Shown here: positions 61,226-64,000 of the stretch, one piece after another
Layout: each line of letters opens with the position of its first letter
Numbering within the stretch: position 1 is the first letter of the stretch
Source: Bradyrhizobium sediminis
GTDB lineage: Bacteria > Pseudomonadota > Alphaproteobacteria > Rhizobiales > Xanthobacteraceae
Assembly: GCF_018736105.1 (NCBI RefSeq)
Contig: NZ_CP076135.1
Span: 3,532,001 to 3,596,000, forward strand
Length of the DNA: 64,000 bases
Direction of reading: 5' to 3'
Notes under the pieces: generated by a model
Databases searched by the model: none
What the model saw: the letters and a program-made list of their open reading frames with translations, nothing else
Told to the model about the DNA's origin: nothing
Program-made: the position numbers and the translations under genes

Positions 61226-61299
61226 GAGCATGATCTCCGGGCAAACGCTTCGCGTTTGTCCCGAGGGAGAACCGGTTCCCACTTTTCCGGATCATGCTC
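61226..61299. repeat. GAGCATGATC palindromic repeat
   Basis: GAGCATGAT...ATCATGCTC outer arms with AAACGC-ttc-GCGTTT and ACCGGTTCCCACTTTTCCGG inside. This is a recognised rhizobial repeat motif. Its last base is the last base of the cinA-like stop codon. Confidence 0.8.
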
Positions 61300-62039
61300 T
61301 AGCGGGTGGTGACGTTCAGTCCCGCCAGCATTTCCTTCACCGCGTTCATCGCGGCCGTCAGCTTCTCGGGATCGCGCGAACGGACGACGAGATTGGTGTT
61401 CGGCTTCTTGTCGTCGTCGAGAAACGGATAGCTGCCGATCACGGTGTCGGGATGCGCCTTGGCGATTTCCCGCAACGGACCGCCGACGTCGCCTTCCCGC
61501 GCATTGGCGCGCACCGATTCCGACAGCATCCGGACACCCGATTTCAGCTTCGGCGCGACGATGTCCATCATCGCCTGCATGATCGTGGGGACGCCTGCCA
61601 TCACGATGACATTGCCGATCTTGAAGCCCGGCGCGAGAATGGTCGCGCTCTGGATCAGGTCGGCGCCGTCGGGAATCCGCGCCATGCGCAGCCGCGCCTC
61701 GTTCAGGTCCTGTTCGCTCCAGCGCTCCTTGAAGCGCGCCACCACCTCGGGATGATGGTCGATGCCGACCCCGAACGCCTTGGCGACGGCGTCGGCGGTG
61801 ATGTCGTCATGGGTCGGCCCGATGCCGCCGGTGGTAAAGACATAATCGTAGCGATGGCGCAGCGCGTCCAGCGCCGCGATGATGTCGGTTTCTTCGTCGG
61901 CGACGACGCGGACCTCCTTGAGGTCGATCCCGATATTGGTCAGGTACTCGGCGATAAAGCCGATATTCTTGTCCTTGGTCCGCCCGGACAGGATCTCGTC
62001 GCCGATGACAAGAATTCCCGCGGTGACGATCTCGCTCAT
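61299..62039 (-). CDS. CinA-like protein, molybdopterin-binding (competence/damage-inducible protein A domain)
   Basis: 246 residues from ATG 62039 with GAGGAGAGG just upstream; a longer frame reaches 62117. MoaB/MogA-like domain with GDEILSGRTKDKN and the FTTGGIGPTHDDIT motif, DNA position typical of the first half of CinA. The C-terminal pncC-like nicotinamide domain is absent, as in many alphaproteobacteria. The family hydrolyses ADP-ribose or related pyrophosphates. Cytoplasmic. Confidence 0.92.
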   Translation of the reverse strand: MSEIVTAGILVIGDEILSGRTKDKNIGFIAEYLTNIGIDLKEVRVVADEETDIIAALDALRHRYDYVFTTGGIGPTHDDITADAVAKAFGVGIDHHPEVVARFKERWSEQDLNEARLRMARIPDGADLIQSATILAPGFKIGNVIVMAGVPTIMQAMMDIVAPKLKSGVRMLSESVRANAREGDVGGPLREIAKAHPDTVIGSYPFLDDDKKPNTNLVVRSRDPEKLTAAMNAVKEMLAGLNVTTR

Positions 62040-62271
62040 AACCTCTCCTCGCCCTCTATCCTGACTTTGCGCAAGCAACGCATTGAAGTCACGGGGTTTT
62101 GCTGTCGAAATAAGCACCCGGCCGCCGTTTTTTCAGGCAATGCCGCGAGCACCCATACCAAATGCCGCGTGTGAATGCATATCGCGCTGGCCCGGCCCTT
62201 GCTACCATCCCTTTCAGTCATGCACTGTCTCGCATGGTCTCTGGAATGACCTTGGAAAAGCGTCGGGTTAT

Positions 62272-63690
62272 ATGGCAGTTGCGTTCGATGAAATGAATGG
62301 GCCCGGCGGCGACCTCCGCCCGGCCTACCGGGAGCTGGCTCGCTGGCTGAAGGAGACGCCGCCGGACGCGCTGGAATATCGGCGCCAGGAGGCGGAGTTG
62401 CTGTTCCGCCGGATCGGCATCACCTTCGCCGTCTATGGCGACGCCGAGGCCCAGGAGCGGCTGATCCCCTTCGACGTGATCCCGCGGATCCTGTCGGGCA
62501 AGGAATGGGCCATCCTCGAAAAGGGCCTGAAACAGCGGGTGCGCGCGCTCAACATGTTCCTGCGCGACATCTATCACGGCCGCGACATCCTGCGCGCCAA
62601 CATCATTCCCGACGACCTGATCTTCCAGAATCCAGTGTTCCGGCCGGAAATGAACGGCCAGGACGTGCCGCACGACGTCTATGTGCACATCGCCGGCATC
62701 GACATCGTCCGCGTCAATCCGGAAGAGTTCTTCGTGCTGGAGGACAATGCGCGCACGCCCTCCGGCGTTTCCTACATGCTGGAAAACCGCGAAATCATGA
62801 TGCGGCTGTTTCCGGACCTGTTCGCCCGCCACCGTGTCGCACCGGTGGAAAAATATCCGGACGAATTGCTGTCGGCGCTGCGCTCGGTGGCGCCGCTCGG
62901 CGCCTCGGCCGAGCCGACGGTGGCGCTGATGACGCCCGGCGTCTACAATTCCGCCTATTACGAGCATTCGTTTCTCGCCGACAAGCTCGGCATCGAGCTG
63001 GTCGAGGGCCGCGACCTCATCGTCAAGAACGACGAGGTGTTCATGCGCACCACCGAGGGCCTGAAACGGGTCGACGTGATCTACCGCCGCGTCGACGACG
63101 ACTTTCTCGATCCCCTCACCTTCCGCCCGGATTCGGCGCTCGGCGTACCCGGGCTGATGTCGGCCTATGCCGCCGGCAACATCACGCTCGCCAATGCTGT
63201 CGGCACCGGCATCGCCGACGACAAGGCGGTCTATTCCTACATGCCGGAGATCGTGAAGTTCTATCTCGGCGAGGAACCGATCCTGAAGAACGTGCCGACC
63301 TGGCGCTGCCGCGAGCCGAAGGATCTGTCCTATGTGCTCGACAACTTAAGCGAACTGGTGGTCAAGGAAGTGCACGGCTCCGGCGGCTACGGCATGCTGA
63401 TCGGGCCGGCCGCGACCAAGGCCACCATCGAGGCGTTCCGCGACAAACTCAAGCGCGAGCCCGAAGGTTTCATCGCCCAGCCGACGCTGGCGCTGTCGAC
63501 CTGCCCGACCTGCACCGAGTCCGGCCTCGCGCCGCGCCATGTCGACTTGCGGCCGTTCGTGCTGACCGGCAGCAACCACGTCACCATCGTGCCGGGCGGG
63601 CTGACGCGGGTAGCGCTGAAGGAAGGCTCGCTGGTGGTGAATTCCAGCCAGGGCGGCGGCACCAAGGACACGTGGATACTGGACGAGTAG
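62272..63690 (+). CDS. Circularly permuted type-2 ATP-grasp protein
   Basis: 472 residues from ATG 62272 (MAVAFDEMNGPGG); the frame is open to 62083 without a good site. Features of the family (formerly DUF404/407): PFDVIPRILSGKEWAILEKGLKQRVRALNMFLRDIYHG, VNPEEFFVLEDNARTPSGVSYMLENRE, and KEVHGSGGYGMLIGP near 365. Members are predicted carboxylate-amine ligases making peptide-like products together with an alpha-E protein and a transglutaminase-like enzyme. The alpha-E gene follows 29 bp later. The C-terminus ends TKDTWILDE. Confidence 0.93.
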   Translation: MAVAFDEMNGPGGDLRPAYRELARWLKETPPDALEYRRQEAELLFRRIGITFAVYGDAEAQERLIPFDVIPRILSGKEWAILEKGLKQRVRALNMFLRDIYHGRDILRANIIPDDLIFQNPVFRPEMNGQDVPHDVYVHIAGIDIVRVNPEEFFVLEDNARTPSGVSYMLENREIMMRLFPDLFARHRVAPVEKYPDELLSALRSVAPLGASAEPTVALMTPGVYNSAYYEHSFLADKLGIELVEGRDLIVKNDEVFMRTTEGLKRVDVIYRRVDDDFLDPLTFRPDSALGVPGLMSAYAAGNITLANAVGTGIADDKAVYSYMPEIVKFYLGEEPILKNVPTWRCREPKDLSYVLDNLSELVVKEVHGSGGYGMLIGPAATKATIEAFRDKLKREPEGFIAQPTLALSTCPTCTESGLAPRHVDLRPFVLTGSNHVTIVPGGLTRVALKEGSLVVNSSQGGGTKDTWILDE

Positions 63691-63719
63691 GATTTGGATT
63701 CTGGACGAGTAGATCAAGC

Positions 63720-64000
63720 ATGCTGTCGCGCACTGCCGAAAACCTGTACTGGCTGGCCCGCTATGTCGAACGCGCGGAATATCTCGCGCGCACCATCGAG
63801 GCGACGCTGCGTGTCACCGCGCTGCCGAACACCTATATCGGCAAGACCAACGAGTGGGACTCCGCGCTGCTGACCGCCGGCGTCAGCGCCAGTTTCTACG
63901 AACTCTACGACGAAGCCGACGAGCACAACGTCGTCGACTATCTTTCGTTTTCGCCGGCCAATCCCTCCTCGATCAAGAACTGCATCGAGAACGCCAGGCT
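63720..64000 (+). CDS. Alpha-E domain protein, N-terminal part (cut by window edge)
   Basis: ATG 63720; at least 93 residues, open to the end. MLSRTAENLYWLARYVERAEYLARTIEATLRV is the characteristic start of the all-helical alpha-E family, which always accompanies the circularly permuted ATP-grasp protein. Together with a transglutaminase and a proteasome-type protease, usually further downstream, they form a predicted peptide-synthesis system. Function of the helical domain itself is unknown. Confidence 0.92.
   Translation, partial: MLSRTAENLYWLARYVERAEYLARTIEATLRVTALPNTYIGKTNEWDSALLTAGVSASFYELYDEADEHNVVDYLSFSPANPSSIKNCIENAR

Overview
This 64 kb window looks like chromosome of an alphaproteobacterium of the Bradyrhizobium group. 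That is inferred from high GC, from families typical of that group (DUF3126, a PAS_5 protein, a bacterial transglutaminase-like cysteine peptidase, a zf-CHCC zinc-finger protein, a DUF1488 protein), from TTAA-N7-TTAA motifs of the CtrA type, and from abundant short palindromic repeats. I see no rRNA, insertion sequence, prophage or CRISPR array. One tRNA is present, tRNA-Leu(UAA). The left edge cuts folE and the right edge cuts an alpha-E gene.

Layout. 1-11 kb: folE (partial), an IscU-like protein, a ClpP-like periplasmic protein, yidD, an amino-acid permease coupled to a secreted protein, an alpha/beta hydrolase, a GrlR-like protein, an MFS transporter and thrS. 11-16.7 kb: two paralogous trimeric autotransporter adhesins flanking a wHTH regulator on the opposite strand. 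16.7-24.5 kb: nitroreductase, a PAS-GGDEF-EAL protein, a patatin-like phospholipase, a CBS protein and a rhomboid protease. 24.5-27.5 kb: an unusual two-gene unit, a cytoplasmic-looking thermolysin-type metallopeptidase followed 8 bp later by a ComEC-like metallo-beta-lactamase hydrolase. This is the best candidate for an undescribed system. 27.5-35.6 kb: PAS_5, tandem PilZ, a LapG-family protease, small envelope proteins, gamma carbonic anhydrase and cysE, with several terminators and candidate small RNAs. 35.6-41.4 kb: membrane proteins, hydrolases and an FAD monooxygenase. 41.5-43.8 kb: tRNA-Leu followed by a small accessory-looking block (DUF1488, Hsp20, two orphans).

43.9-55.1 kb is a peptide and amide acquisition cluster. 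A divergent peptide-binding protein faces an M20 peptidase. These are followed by two permeases and a fused double ATPase, an M81 peptidase, an M20D amidohydrolase and an amidase. A good sigma-54 promoter motif precedes the permeases. 55-64 kb holds a crotonase, a quinone oxidoreductase overlapping a DsbA-like isomerase, a glutathione S-transferase broken by a frameshift, a MetE-like methionine synthase, gpt, a CinA-like protein, and the ATP-grasp/alpha-E pair.

Two themes link separate genes. First, c-di-GMP and surface functions (GGDEF-EAL, tandem PilZ, LapG-like protease, adhesins) share the left half with CtrA-type boxes. Second, short palindromic repeats sit right at gene ends, and in one case supply the last codons and the stop. 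Many start codons here are GTG or TTG and were chosen from the Shine-Dalgarno sequence.
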